The notes: generated by a model not told the origin, from the letters alone. A stretch of 33,961 nt of DNA from Spirochaetales bacterium (GCA_016930085.1 JAFGHO010000073.1:1-33961); one strand, 5' to 3'. Positions 1 through 8,576 are shown, counted from the first letter of the stretch. Made by a program: numbers and translations.

Positions 1-84
1 AGATACTTTCCGTTGCCTGAAAGATACTTTCCGTTGCCTGAAAGATACTTTCCGTTGCCTGAAAGATACTTTCCGTTGCCTGAA
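1..84. repeat. 21-bp tandem repeat, four perfect copies
   Basis: Four head-to-tail identical 21-bp units, each beginning AGATACTTTCCG and ending TTGCCTGAA. The array is cut by the left edge of the window, so the true copy number may be larger. Each junction makes a small dyad, GAAAG-ATA-CTTTC. The period is a multiple of three, so the array reads through as a repeated PERYFPL peptide; I see no ribosome binding site or recognisable domain and do not call that a gene. After the fourth copy the similarity ends at AGACGG. Confidence 0.95.
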
Positions 85-357
85 AGACGGATAACGGGAC
101 CGGAAACGCAACGGCGAAAGCAAAATAAATCAGGGATTAAAGCAATTTTTTTAAGGCGGCCCGTCCCCTTACATACTATAATAGGTTCGAAAAAAAATCC
201 ATAACGCAATCTTTCTTTTCGGCAGAAAGGATAAGGACGGGGGAGAAGACCGGCAGGTATGGAAATTTTTTCCGGGGGTGTATGGATGTTGTATAATTAA
301 AGACAGTAAAAGACCGATTGATTATCCGTGATATGTTTCACTATAAAAGGGAAAAAA
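85..357 (+). other. non-coding leader before the GH16 gene
   Basis: No gene is supported here. A TATAAT hexamer at 292-297 is the only good promoter element; at 17-bp spacing the -35 position (269-274, TTTCCG) is poor. An AAGGG Shine-Dalgarno-like stretch at about 346-350 precedes the ATG at 358. Confidence 0.5.
269..297 (+). promoter_or_regulatory. candidate promoter of the GH16 gene
   Basis: Perfect -10 hexamer TATAAT at 292-297, about 60 bases before the start codon. The -35 region is weak (TTTCCG at 17-bp spacing), so an activator or an alternative sigma factor would be needed. This is inference from consensus only. Confidence 0.35.
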
Positions 358-2337
358 ATGAAAATAAAAAGTAAAAACAAAAACGGACGAATTTTTGCCG
401 CGGCCATATGGCTTGTTTTCCTGTTTTTCGGGACCCCCTGCGTCTCGGCGCAATCCGCCGGACTCGGTGATGTCAACGGCGACAATACCGTCAATATCGT
501 CGATGCATTGCTTGCCGCGCAATATTACGTGGGGCTCGGTCCGTCGGGATTCGATGCAAGCGCGGCCGATGTCGACGGAAACCTTACCATCAACATTGTC
601 GACGCCCTCCAGATCGCCCAATACTATGTGGGGCTGATCGACCGTTTTCCCGCGCAAACAGATACCCCGGTCCCGACACGGTATCAGACGGATGCCCCGA
701 CGCAGGCGCCCGCCGTGACGACAGCCCCCGGCGAATATGTCCTTGTCTGGTCCGACGAGTTCGAAAACGGCATCGGGGAGGATTGGGTTTTTGAAACCGG
801 TAACGGTTCCGGAGGATGGGGCAATAACGAGCTCGAGTATTACCGCCGGGAAAACGCCTATGTCTCGAACGGCAATCTCGTTATCGAGGCAAAACGTGAG
901 AATTACGGCGGATACGACTATACTTCCGCGAGAATGAAAACACAGGGACGGCGTTCGTGGTGTTACGGAAAGATAGAGGCGAGAATCCGGGTTCCGGTCG
1001 GACAGGGAATCTGGCCCGCTTTCTGGATGCTGGGGGACAATATATCATCCGTCAACTGGCCCGCCTGCGGGGAAATCGATATCATGGAGCATATCAACAA
1101 CGAATCGACGATTTACGGAACGATCCACTGGCAGGCGGACGACTATGCCTCCTATGGCGGTTCGACATCCGCCGGCGTCACCGATTATCACGTCTATTCG
1201 ATTGAATGGGATTCGTCGGCGATCAGGTGGTACCTTGACGGCAACCGGTATCACGAGGCGAATATCGCAGACAATATCAACGGTACGGAAGAGTTTCACA
1301 GGAATTTCTTTATTCTCCTGAATGTCGCCGTCGGCGGCAACTGGCCGGGTTCGCCGGACGGCAGTACCTCGTTCCCCGCTTATATGTATGTCGATTACGT
1401 ACGGGTATATCAGAAATCATCCGGGGGCCAGACATTCCCGCCTTCGGCAACACAGCCGCCGGCACAACAGGAGACACCCGCTTCGACACAGCCCCCCCAG
1501 GGGGGAGACTGGGCCGTTGTCTGGGAAGACGACTTTAGCGGGAACGGCCGGCCGGATTCCTCCAACTGGAACTTCAATGTGGGTAACGGATATAATTCCG
1601 GCTCGAACGCCTTCGACGGCTGGGGAAACGGCGAATGGGAATGGTACAGACCGCAGAACGCGTATCAGGAGGGCGGCAATCTCGTCATCAAGGCCGAATA
1701 TAATTCCTCTCCAACCTCGATTTCAGGGCGTGACTGGTATCAGTTTTCCGCGCGCCTGACCACACAGGGGAAACGGTCGTGGCTGTACGGCCGTATCGAG
1801 GCGCGAATCGCCATGCCGAATGCGCCGGGCACATGGCCCGCCTTCTGGATGATGGGGACGTCGTGCAATGCAAGCTATACAGGCGACTATAATCCCCCCA
1901 TGTCCGCCTATGATACCATGGCGACCAACTGGGCCAGCTGCGGCGAACTCGATATCGTCGAACACAGGAATACCGAACAGGTCGTCGTACAGAACCTCTT
2001 CTGGGATACACGGACCGGTGTTTACGACTGGGAAGACGGCCGTAACGCATCGAATCCGAGTGAAAACATTCACGTCGGGGATGTAGGGCTATTTCATCTT
2101 TATACCCTTGAATGGGACGCAAACGAGTTCAGATGGTACGTCGATCGTGAAAGCAATCCCAATCCCACCAAACGTGTCGATATTAAGGGAAGCGATCAGG
2201 AAGAGTTTCACAAGCCCTTCTTTCTCATGTTGAACCTAGCCGTTCAGGGGCGCTTTACCGGTCCCACGGACCCGAACAGAAACGATTTCCCGCTGTATAT
2301 GTATGTCGATTACGTAAGGGTATGGCAGCGACAGTAA
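358..2337 (+). CDS. secreted dockerin-GH16-GH16 beta-glucanase
   Basis: A 659-residue secreted endo-glycanase. Residues 1-31 form a signal peptide (basic start, hydrophobic core, cleavage near VSA-Q). Residues 37-93 hold two dockerin-type calcium-binding repeats, GDVNGDNTVNIVDA and ADVDGNLTINIVDA, each followed by an AQYYVGL helix end. A Thr/Pro linker leads to GH16 domain 1 (about 127-352) with the catalytic motif EIDIME at 239-244 (nucleophile E239, acid/base E244). A second Pro-rich linker leads to GH16 domain 2 (about 385-657) with ELDIVE at 530-535. Both domains keep their catalytic glutamates. GH16 enzymes cut beta-1,3, beta-1,4 or mixed-linkage glucans and some galactans; domain 2 has an insertion (about 501-525) and may differ in specificity. 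I chose the ATG at 358 rather than 328 because it follows an AAGGG site and begins the signal peptide. The dockerin implies docking to a cohesin that is not in this window. Confidence 0.95.
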   Translation: MKIKSKNKNGRIFAAAIWLVFLFFGTPCVSAQSAGLGDVNGDNTVNIVDALLAAQYYVGLGPSGFDASAADVDGNLTINIVDALQIAQYYVGLIDRFPAQTDTPVPTRYQTDAPTQAPAVTTAPGEYVLVWSDEFENGIGEDWVFETGNGSGGWGNNELEYYRRENAYVSNGNLVIEAKRENYGGYDYTSARMKTQGRRSWCYGKIEARIRVPVGQGIWPAFWMLGDNISSVNWPACGEIDIMEHINNESTIYGTIHWQADDYASYGGSTSAGVTDYHVYSIEWDSSAIRWYLDGNRYHEANIADNINGTEEFHRNFFILLNVAVGGNWPGSPDGSTSFPAYMYVDYVRVYQKSSGGQTFPPSATQPPAQQETPASTQPPQGGDWAVVWEDDFSGNGRPDSSNWNFNVGNGYNSGSNAFDGWGNGEWEWYRPQNAYQEGGNLVIKAEYNSSPTSISGRDWYQFSARLTTQGKRSWLYGRIEARIAMPNAPGTWPAFWMMGTSCNASYTGDYNPPMSAYDTMATNWASCGELDIVEHRNTEQVVVQNLFWDTRTGVYDWEDGRNASNPSENIHVGDVGLFHLYTLEWDANEFRWYVDRESNPNPTKRVDIKGSDQEEFHKPFFLMLNLAVQGRFTGPTDPNRNDFPLYMYVDYVRVWQRQ

Positions 2338-2367
2338 TACCGGAAGAGAAGGAGAGAAAACCATGTG

Positions 2368-2402
2368 AACCCCGATTGCCGTCAGGCGGGTCGGGGTTTT
2401 TT
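2368..2402 (+). terminator. Rho-independent terminator after the GH16 gene
   Basis: Perfect 8-bp stem AACCCCGA / TCGGGGTT (2368-2375 and 2391-2398) closed by a 15-nt loop and followed by further T residues to 2402. It sits 30 bases after the GH16 stop. It ends right at the stop of the convergent GH94 gene; in that direction no T run follows, so it serves mainly the plus strand. Confidence 0.85.
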
Positions 2403-2403
2403 C

Positions 2404-4818
2404 TCATTCTCCCAGGACAACGGTAACGGCGATCTCCTTTGCGTTTATGGAGACGGGAACAATATCGCCTTTGACGGATGTTCCGTTGACGGTAAGGGAG
2501 GAAACCCCCTTCGATACATGAAGCGGGTTCCGGACTTCAATCGAAAATTTCTTACTCCTGAAAACACGGTCCGCTTTATAGCCGTCCCAATGAGAAGGGA
2601 TACAGGGGTCGATACGAAGCCCTTCATATTCCGGCCGTATACCGAGAATGTATTTGATGCCGGCCTGATACATCCATGCCGCTGTCCCCGATAGCCAGCT
2701 GTTCCGTGCCAGCCCGAATTGCGGATGTTCGTTTCCCAGGATATTCTGCGGGTAGACGTATGGTTCGACCTCGAACTCGTCGATGCAATCGTTTTTTACG
2801 GCGGGATTGATCTGGCTGTAGTATTCGAAAGCCCGGTCCCCGTTGCCGAGGATCGTCTCTGCGATCATCGCCCACGGATTCGCGTGCATGAAAATGCCGC
2901 CGTTTTCCTTTGCCCCGGGAGGATAACTCGTGACGCCCCCTTTGGATAAATCGAATCGATTATAGCCGGGTGTACTGAGTTTTATACCCTTCGGGGTATT
3001 GAGCATGGTATAAACGGCATTCATCGATATTCTTGCCTTGTCTTCCGGTGCAAACCCGGAGATCACCGGCCATGTTTGCGCATTGGTGTATATACGTCCC
3101 GCATCATTCGTTTTTGAACCCAGGGGGTTCCCGTTATGATCCAGATAGCGGATGAACCACCCGCCGTCCCAGGCGTATGCATTGAACCGTTCTTTCATCG
3201 CTTCATAATAACCGGAATAGGCGTCCGCGGTTTCCCCGTCGTCGATATATCGTAAAAGACCGATCATTTCCCGGAGGGCTTTCCCGTATAAATTGGTCAC
3301 CAGGAGCGATTCGGAGCCCGTTTCGAGGTTGACGCTGTCGTTCCAATCGGCGAACCCCACAAGCGGTAATCCGTGGGAGCCGAGGTTGTTCCGTGTGAAA
3401 TCGATCGAACGTTTCAAATGATCGAGAATCGTCCCCGTCTCTATCGGTTTACCTTTCCTGTTTTTTTCATAATAGGGGATAACCTTGTCGAGAAAATCCC
3501 TGTTTCCCGTTTCTTTGATGTATTCGGAGACGGAAAGTATAATCCAGAGATTATCATCGCCGTAGTAACGGGGCCTGTCGTCCGATTCAGCCGCGTCACC
3601 CATATTCGCTTCCATGGACGACGGATAAAACTGGTGCATAGCCGAACCATCGGATTTCTGTACGTGGAGGAGTTTTTCAATGAGCTTCGAGGCTTCTTCC
3701 GGTATCCGGTCCATAATTCCCAGTACATCCTGCGAACTGTCCCTGAATCCGATCCCCCGCGCACCGAGTCCCAGCTGGTAAAGGGAAAGAAACCGCGACC
3801 AGTTGAAGGTGGTATGGCATTGATACGGATTGAAGAGACCGATCATATTGTTCATCGGGATATCGGGGGTTTTTATCACAACCTTTTCGAGCAGGGTAGT
3901 CCAGAAGCGACCGAGTTCTTCAAAAGCTTCGTCAACGGCTTTTTCCTTTCGGAATTTCTTAATTCCGGAAAGTGCTTTCTCCAGATCGCCGGCCTGTCCA
4001 AGCTGACAGACAAGCCGCTTCGTTTCGCCGGTTTCCATTTTCCCCATGTGGTGGAGAAGGGCGCCGATATTATCTCCCCGAAAGGCTTCATAGTTGTCGA
4101 GTTCTTCCTGCCGGAGAGAAAGAGGGAAGGACCACCTCCCGTATTCGTTATCACCCAAAAACCGTTTTCTGTCCGATTCAAAGGAGGATACCGGCCGGTT
4201 GGACGTGAAAAAGTTTTCCGTTATTCCTTTGTTGCAGAAGGCGTATTGCGTGAGGACTTTCATCCCCGAATCTTCATTATATATCTTGCTCTGCATCGTC
4301 TGCGGCACCCAATCGGCATTGTTGTACTGTTTGATCGCGATCGGATGACTGTATTCCACGACGGGGACCAGATCGCAGACAAGGGGGTGGTTCGCAATGT
4401 TGGTGACGGCGATATCGATGAGAACCCGTTCGCCGGCAAGGGGGACAAAAAAGGTTACCGATGTCCTGATGCCGTAATATTCGGTCGTTATACGGGAATA
4501 TCCGAGTCCGACACGGCATTCATAGGCGTCATAGGGATCGAGTGTCGGGACAAAAAGGGGAGAAAAGATCCTGAAGCCGTCTTTATGTTTCAAACGGATG
4601 TAAATGGTGAACCCTTTGAAATCGGATGAGGGCAGCTGCTGAATATACTTTGTTATACGGTTCAGCGCGGGATCGCCCTTACAGACGAGGAGGCCCCCCG
4701 TATGATCGACGAATCCCCCAAAAGACAATGTCCCGATATAGTTTATCCATTTTACCGGTGTTTTCGGATGTGTGATGACATATTCTCTCTTTTCATTATC
4801 AAAATAACCATACTTCAT
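2404..4818 (-). CDS. GH94 beta-disaccharide phosphorylase (cellobiose phosphorylase-like)
   Basis: An 804-residue cytosolic phosphorylase with no signal peptide. The family splits beta-linked disaccharides with phosphate, giving alpha-glucose 1-phosphate plus a monosaccharide. The N-terminus MKYGYFDNEKREYVIT is typical of cellobiose and chitobiose phosphorylases. GFRDSSQD (357-364), YGDDNLW (419-425) and ADWND (490-494, containing the catalytic Asp) are family signatures, and the length fits the usual 800-820. I start at 4818, where GGGAG lies 9 bases upstream; a longer frame from 4878 adds 20 residues without a comparable site. Cellobiose is the likeliest substrate given the GH9 gene upstream. 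Laminaribiose is a real alternative because of the GH16 protein, and substrate cannot be fixed from sequence alone. It lies about 200 bases downstream of GH9 on the same strand, with its own promoter. Confidence 0.9.
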   Translation of the reverse strand: MKYGYFDNEKREYVITHPKTPVKWINYIGTLSFGGFVDHTGGLLVCKGDPALNRITKYIQQLPSSDFKGFTIYIRLKHKDGFRIFSPLFVPTLDPYDAYECRVGLGYSRITTEYYGIRTSVTFFVPLAGERVLIDIAVTNIANHPLVCDLVPVVEYSHPIAIKQYNNADWVPQTMQSKIYNEDSGMKVLTQYAFCNKGITENFFTSNRPVSSFESDRKRFLGDNEYGRWSFPLSLRQEELDNYEAFRGDNIGALLHHMGKMETGETKRLVCQLGQAGDLEKALSGIKKFRKEKAVDEAFEELGRFWTTLLEKVVIKTPDIPMNNMIGLFNPYQCHTTFNWSRFLSLYQLGLGARGIGFRDSSQDVLGIMDRIPEEASKLIEKLLHVQKSDGSAMHQFYPSSMEANMGDAAESDDRPRYYGDDNLWIILSVSEYIKETGNRDFLDKVIPYYEKNRKGKPIETGTILDHLKRSIDFTRNNLGSHGLPLVGFADWNDSVNLETGSESLLVTNLYGKALREMIGLLRYIDDGETADAYSGYYEAMKERFNAYAWDGGWFIRYLDHNGNPLGSKTNDAGRIYTNAQTWPVISGFAPEDKARISMNAVYTMLNTPKGIKLSTPGYNRFDLSKGGVTSYPPGAKENGGIFMHANPWAMIAETILGNGDRAFEYYSQINPAVKNDCIDEFEVEPYVYPQNILGNEHPQFGLARNSWLSGTAAWMYQAGIKYILGIRPEYEGLRIDPCIPSHWDGYKADRVFRSKKFSIEVRNPLHVSKGVSSLTVNGTSVKGDIVPVSINAKEIAVTVVLGE

Positions 4819-4922
4819 CTGAATCGACTCCCGTGAAAAACGTAAATCCCGATGTAACCATAATTTCGACAATTGCAACCGGATCGAAAAGGCATATTTA
4901 TATTAAAACACCGAATAATCTT

Positions 4923-4952
4923 CTCATACACTTAATCGGGGCAGGCTGTCAA
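4923..4952 (-). promoter_or_regulatory. candidate promoter of the GH94 gene
   Basis: On the minus strand a perfect -35 TTGACA (plus coordinates 4947-4952) is followed after 18 bases by TATGAG (4923-4928), a 4/6 match to the -10. The predicted leader to the ATG at 4818 is about 100 bases. It shows that GH94 can be transcribed apart from GH9. Confidence 0.5.
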
Positions 4953-4975
4953 TAACGATAACGCGGTTTTCGTTA
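4953..4975. promoter_or_regulatory. 23-bp imperfect palindrome, likely operator of the GH94 gene
   Basis: Outer arms TAACGA / TCGTTA are perfect and inner AAC / GTT also pair, around a CG-rich centre; only positions 7 and 11 of each 11-base arm fail. It directly abuts the upstream side of the -35 of the GH94 promoter. Size and CG-centred dyad resemble LacI-family operators, but no regulator gene is present in the window. It could also form an RNA hairpin in a GH9 read-through transcript, but there is no T run to make it a terminator. Confidence 0.5.
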
Positions 4976-5018
4976 CCATGCACCGATTACAGCCATTCAT
5001 CACGCACCGATCTCCGTA

Positions 5019-7589
5019 TCATTCGAGAAGGCCTTTATCCTTGAGGCACATGAAGTAACCCGCAAGGAACACAAGCGGTGCGTTATAATCGATCGCGTAT
5101 TCATTGCATGAATAGGCGGCCCAGTTGTCCACATAACCGCGCGGTCCGAGGTCTTTGGGGTATTTCCCGTCCTGGGCTTCGTCATTTGGTCCACCCATCA
5201 TCAAGCCGGGGACAATCACTTTCGACGCCTGAACGATCCGGTGATGGGGATATTTCACCGGATCGTCCCCCATTCCGGTGATAAAGCATTTACTCAGGAC
5301 ATTGAAACCGAGTATGTAATCAAGCTGTCTCCGCGCCACTTCAAGATATTCTTTTTCGTAGAAGAAATCGTATGCGAGCAGCAGGTTGAGTGCGTAGGCG
5401 AGGGCGGTTTTATTGGAAGCCCACGAATACTCGCTGAAATAGAGGGCGGCCCTGTATCCGTTTAATTCGGATTTTTTGATAATGGAATCCGCTTCCTTGA
5501 CAAAAAGAATAAGCAGGTTCTCTTTCTGTTTTTGCGGAAGGTTCCCCGATTTGAGAAGGGTGTATATGCCGAGGGTGAGGGTGTTTTCCCACCCGATTGC
5601 CGGAACCCAGCTTTTCTTCATATGCCTGTTCGCCGCTTCCAGATATTTCCGGTCCGCGGTAAGCCTGAACAACTCGGCAAACGCCCAGTATTGTTCGTCA
5701 TCCGAATCCGATGAGAGATAGGCGCCGGTATAGTCATTCGAAGGGGTCACCGTTTGTGCTTCATGGGCGAGGAGAAACTCCCCCGCTTTCAACGCCGCCT
5801 TTTCGCATTTTTGCGCATAGGAGGGATATATGGATTTCAGGACCCTTGCCGCGGTCGCAACGGTGCCGCAGAATATACCGGTATCGTTCGTGCCGACTTC
5901 ATACACGAGCCGTTTGTCGGTATCCGCTTCCGGGAGTTTTGTCCCCGGAAATTTGTATGTGTTCACCTTATGATACACGCCCCCGTCGGGCGCCTGCATT
6001 TTCAGCATCCAGTCGAGTTCGTACATGAGTTCGTCGAGGATATCCGGTTTGTCGTTCCCGGATTCGGGAATATCGAGGTTGAAATGTTCGAAACGGTCGG
6101 GAAACTTTTCATAAAGGAGGAGGATCTGGGTAACGGTAACCCCCGCTGTCGGTATATATTTGCCGTAATCACCGGCATCGTGCCATCCGCCTTTGACGTC
6201 GATCTTTTTCCCGGTCTCTTTCAGGTACCCGTCGTCTTTATGACAGGGACCGTAGGTGATACCGCTTATCTTGTCTTCGATTTTGATCCCGCAGCGTTGA
6301 AGGTAATACGATCTGAATGTCGTGTAAAAAATATCGGCGAATACGTCATTTTTAATTTCAAAATCATATGAAGGTTCGATGCCCTCCATCCGGATGAAAA
6401 AGGTACCGGTCAGTCTGACCGGAGAGAAATCGCCGTACGCTATATTTTCTTTTGTCGGGTTATCGAATTTCGTGCCGGATATTTCACCCTTGAAAACCGG
6501 GCTGTTCGTGGCTTTGTTCACTACTTCAAAGCTTTTGGAGGTCAGCGTCAGGCCGTCTGTTTTTACGATGAAAATTTTCTTTTCCTTTGGATGGTACCCG
6601 ATCTGGTTTACCTTGATCCGTTTGACCGGCAATTGTACGAGAATCCGGGATCTGTCGACTTCCACGACAAACGGCTGCTTGATGAGTTTTCCTCCGATCG
6701 TCGCTTCGAGTTCCATGCGGGTTTCTTCATCGAACCTGAGCGAGGCCCCGCCCGATTCATCGGTCGTGTATTCATCGCCGTCGATGGTAAATGTTCCCTT
6801 CCACGGCTGCGCGTTATTGTATATGTAGAGGCGGTGATTTTTTTTCGGTTCGATTGTGGTTTTACTGATGAATGACGGTTTTTTGAATTCGGCCATGTTG
6901 TCGGTCAGATATGCTTTCCGCCATACGGAGGGGTCGGACCAGCCTTCGCCGTCGCCGTTCCAGACAAGCTGCTGCAGCCGCGCGGCACCGTCATCACTGT
7001 TGTTTACGGCAAAATCGATCCAAAGCGGTGTCGTTGCCGATACCGATGAAAGTCCGAAATTGGAAACCGGTATTTTTGCCTCCAGGGCGGCCCCCTTCTC
7101 CGTTTTGAGAACGACCGCTTCGAAATTTTTCATGGATACATCGATTCCGCCCCAAATCCATGTCTGCTGGTTGTCCGGGGTCAGGGCGATGCCGTACTGA
7201 AAGTCCCCGTCGCCGTATGAGTATGCCTCTTCTTCCCGAAAACCGATATACCCTTCGATACAATCACCCTGCCAGATATTGGTCCCCGTTTTTTTATTCA
7301 TAAGGGGATGTTTGTCATTAATTTCCGCACGGAGGTAGAGGTTTCCGGAATCAAGGAAACAGAAGATGACCGCATGGAAATCATCGTAATCCGCACGTTT
7401 ACCCCGTTTTAATTGCGTGTCGCTGTCGATAATGAACGGAAGTACACGCGGCCAGTCACCGAAACCGCCGTCGATCTTTATTTTCGCCTGTGATGTGAAA
7501 TAGACCGGGAACGGCTCCGGGTTAGCGAAGCAAAGACCGCAATAGAGTGTTAAAAGCAGAAAAGTGATAAAGAAAGATTTATTGTTCAT
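5019..7589 (-). CDS. secreted CBM9-like / GH9 endoglucanase
   Basis: An 856-residue secreted cellulase. A signal peptide (1-22, ending GLCFA) is followed by a CBM9-like carbohydrate-binding domain (about 25-235, starting around IKIDGGFGDWP), a linking region, and the Ig-like CelD-N domain (about 323-412, KVNQIGYHPKEKK). The GH9 (alpha/alpha)6 barrel runs from about 418 to 850. Catalytic elements are intact: DAGDYGKY at 471-478 with the base D471/D474, PHHR at 781-784, and the acid E830 in SCNEYAIDYNAP. The family hydrolyses beta-1,4-glucan with inversion. The start has AAGGAG just upstream. No dockerin is present here, unlike the GH16 protein. The product would feed disaccharides to the GH94 enzyme encoded next on the same strand. 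Confidence 0.95.
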   Translation of the reverse strand: MNNKSFFITFLLLTLYCGLCFANPEPFPVYFTSQAKIKIDGGFGDWPRVLPFIIDSDTQLKRGKRADYDDFHAVIFCFLDSGNLYLRAEINDKHPLMNKKTGTNIWQGDCIEGYIGFREEEAYSYGDGDFQYGIALTPDNQQTWIWGGIDVSMKNFEAVVLKTEKGAALEAKIPVSNFGLSSVSATTPLWIDFAVNNSDDGAARLQQLVWNGDGEGWSDPSVWRKAYLTDNMAEFKKPSFISKTTIEPKKNHRLYIYNNAQPWKGTFTIDGDEYTTDESGGASLRFDEETRMELEATIGGKLIKQPFVVEVDRSRILVQLPVKRIKVNQIGYHPKEKKIFIVKTDGLTLTSKSFEVVNKATNSPVFKGEISGTKFDNPTKENIAYGDFSPVRLTGTFFIRMEGIEPSYDFEIKNDVFADIFYTTFRSYYLQRCGIKIEDKISGITYGPCHKDDGYLKETGKKIDVKGGWHDAGDYGKYIPTAGVTVTQILLLYEKFPDRFEHFNLDIPESGNDKPDILDELMYELDWMLKMQAPDGGVYHKVNTYKFPGTKLPEADTDKRLVYEVGTNDTGIFCGTVATAARVLKSIYPSYAQKCEKAALKAGEFLLAHEAQTVTPSNDYTGAYLSSDSDDEQYWAFAELFRLTADRKYLEAANRHMKKSWVPAIGWENTLTLGIYTLLKSGNLPQKQKENLLILFVKEADSIIKKSELNGYRAALYFSEYSWASNKTALAYALNLLLAYDFFYEKEYLEVARRQLDYILGFNVLSKCFITGMGDDPVKYPHHRIVQASKVIVPGLMMGGPNDEAQDGKYPKDLGPRGYVDNWAAYSCNEYAIDYNAPLVFLAGYFMCLKDKGLLE

Positions 7590-7724
7590 TAATGTTCTCC
7601 TTATGAAAAACTAATATATCGTTATTCCCGTAAATAATATGATAATGCGTGACGGAAAAGAATATCCCCACCCATACAGGACCGATAGACCGGTAGCAAA
7701 AATAATTGAAATAATGCACCTATA

Positions 7725-7756
7725 ATATTACTTTTCATTTACCGTATTGTCAATAC
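7725..7756 (-). promoter_or_regulatory. promoter of the GH9 gene with a dyad over the -35
   Basis: On the minus strand, perfect -35 TTGACA (7748-7753), 17-base spacer, -10 TAATAT (7725-7730). The perfect inverted repeat GTATTG-T-CAATAC (7744-7756) lies over the -35, a classic repressor position. Confidence 0.65.
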
Positions 7757-7809
7757 AATCCGATTCATGAAATACGGGCAATCGAAAAAAGCACATCAGG
7801 GATGAGGCG

Positions 7810-7846
7810 CCGCCTGAAACAAACTCATGCTTGACAGGCGGTTTTT
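7810..7846 (+). terminator. terminator-like hairpin upstream of the CBM9-like gene (possible attenuator)
   Basis: Perfect 7-bp stem CCGCCTG / CAGGCGG (7810-7816 and 7835-7841), 18-nt loop, then five T residues (7842-7846). No plus-strand gene ends upstream within the intergenic region, so it either stops stray transcription or acts as a leader attenuator for the gene starting at 7898. Confidence 0.55.
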
Positions 7847-7897
7847 CAATATGCGATGCTTGCATCATCGATTTTTATCAATGAGGAGCATGCGCTG

Positions 7898-8548
7898 ATG
7901 GAGATGAACATCAACCGGGTGGACGATTTTATCATTACGGGGAAAGGCCGGTCGGGGGAATGGGAAATGACGGACTGGATGCCGCTGTTGACCGTGGGAA
8001 ACGGAAAAAGTTCATATGAAACAAAAGTGAAGGTATTATGGTCCGAATCCGGGATATATTTTCTTTTCTTCTGTGAGGACCGCATGATCAGTTGCGGAAA
8101 TCAGAAGAATTTCGGAGAACTCTACCTCGAAGATGTCGTTGAAGTTTTTCTCTGGCCCGATGAACGGCACCCCGTCTATTTTGAATACGAAATCTCGCCG
8201 CTTGGAGATGAACTTCCGCTTCTTGTCGCAAATAAAGACGGATTATTTCATGGATGGCTGCCGTTTCTTGCCGTCAATGAACGAAAAATACTATCGAGGA
8301 CTCATGTCGAAGGGGGGAGAAAGGAACCAGGTGCCGGTGTCGCCGCATGGTATGCCGAGTTCATCATCCCTTTTGAACTCCTCATCGGGATGACAAATTG
8401 TCCTCCGGCCCCCGGAACGCGATGGCGTGCGAACATGTGCAGACTCGATTACGATACGAGTCCGGTCACCCAGTGGAGCTGGTGCAGGGAAAAAATGGCC
8501 TGGAATTTTCATAATTACAGGGGGTTTGGCTCCTTTGTATTTCGGTGA
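7898..8548 (+). CDS. CBM9-like domain protein without signal peptide
   Basis: A 216-residue protein made almost wholly of one CBM9-like (family 9 carbohydrate-binding-like) beta-sandwich. Visible features are an opening beta-strand region around WEMTDWMPLLTVGNG, an internal LYLEDVVEVFLWP segment typical of the fold (acidic residues near a Trp/Pro turn), and the closing WRANMCRLDYDTSP...WSW motif. I start at 7898 because GAGGAG lies 9 bases before it; the frame is open to an ATG at 7856 without such a site. No signal peptide or lipobox is seen, so it is probably cytosolic. It is of the same broad family as the N-terminal domain of the GH9 protein next door. Ligand and role are unknown. Confidence 0.75.
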   Translation: MEMNINRVDDFIITGKGRSGEWEMTDWMPLLTVGNGKSSYETKVKVLWSESGIYFLFFCEDRMISCGNQKNFGELYLEDVVEVFLWPDERHPVYFEYEISPLGDELPLLVANKDGLFHGWLPFLAVNERKILSRTHVEGGRKEPGAGVAAWYAEFIIPFELLIGMTNCPPAPGTRWRANMCRLDYDTSPVTQWSWCREKMAWNFHNYRGFGSFVFR

Positions 8549-8576
8549 GTACGGTGTATCGTTTCCCTGCCGTAAC

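Larger units (their letters stand above)
7590..7897. other. divergent regulatory region between GH9 and the CBM9-like gene
   Basis: 308 bases without a gene. They contain the minus-strand GH9 promoter (7725-7753) with a dyad across its -35, and a plus-strand terminator-like hairpin (7810-7846) shortly before the CBM9-like gene. The GH9 leader would be about 130 bases. Confidence 0.6.

Noticed and set aside
13-204. Open frame encoding a repeated PERYFPL peptide
   Set aside because: It results from the 21-bp repeat being a multiple of three; no ribosome site and no continuation of protein-like sequence.
3373-4629. 418-codon open frame on the plus strand
   Set aside because: It is fully antisense to the GH94 gene, has no ribosome site and shows no domain; long mirror frames arise from the codon bias of this genome.
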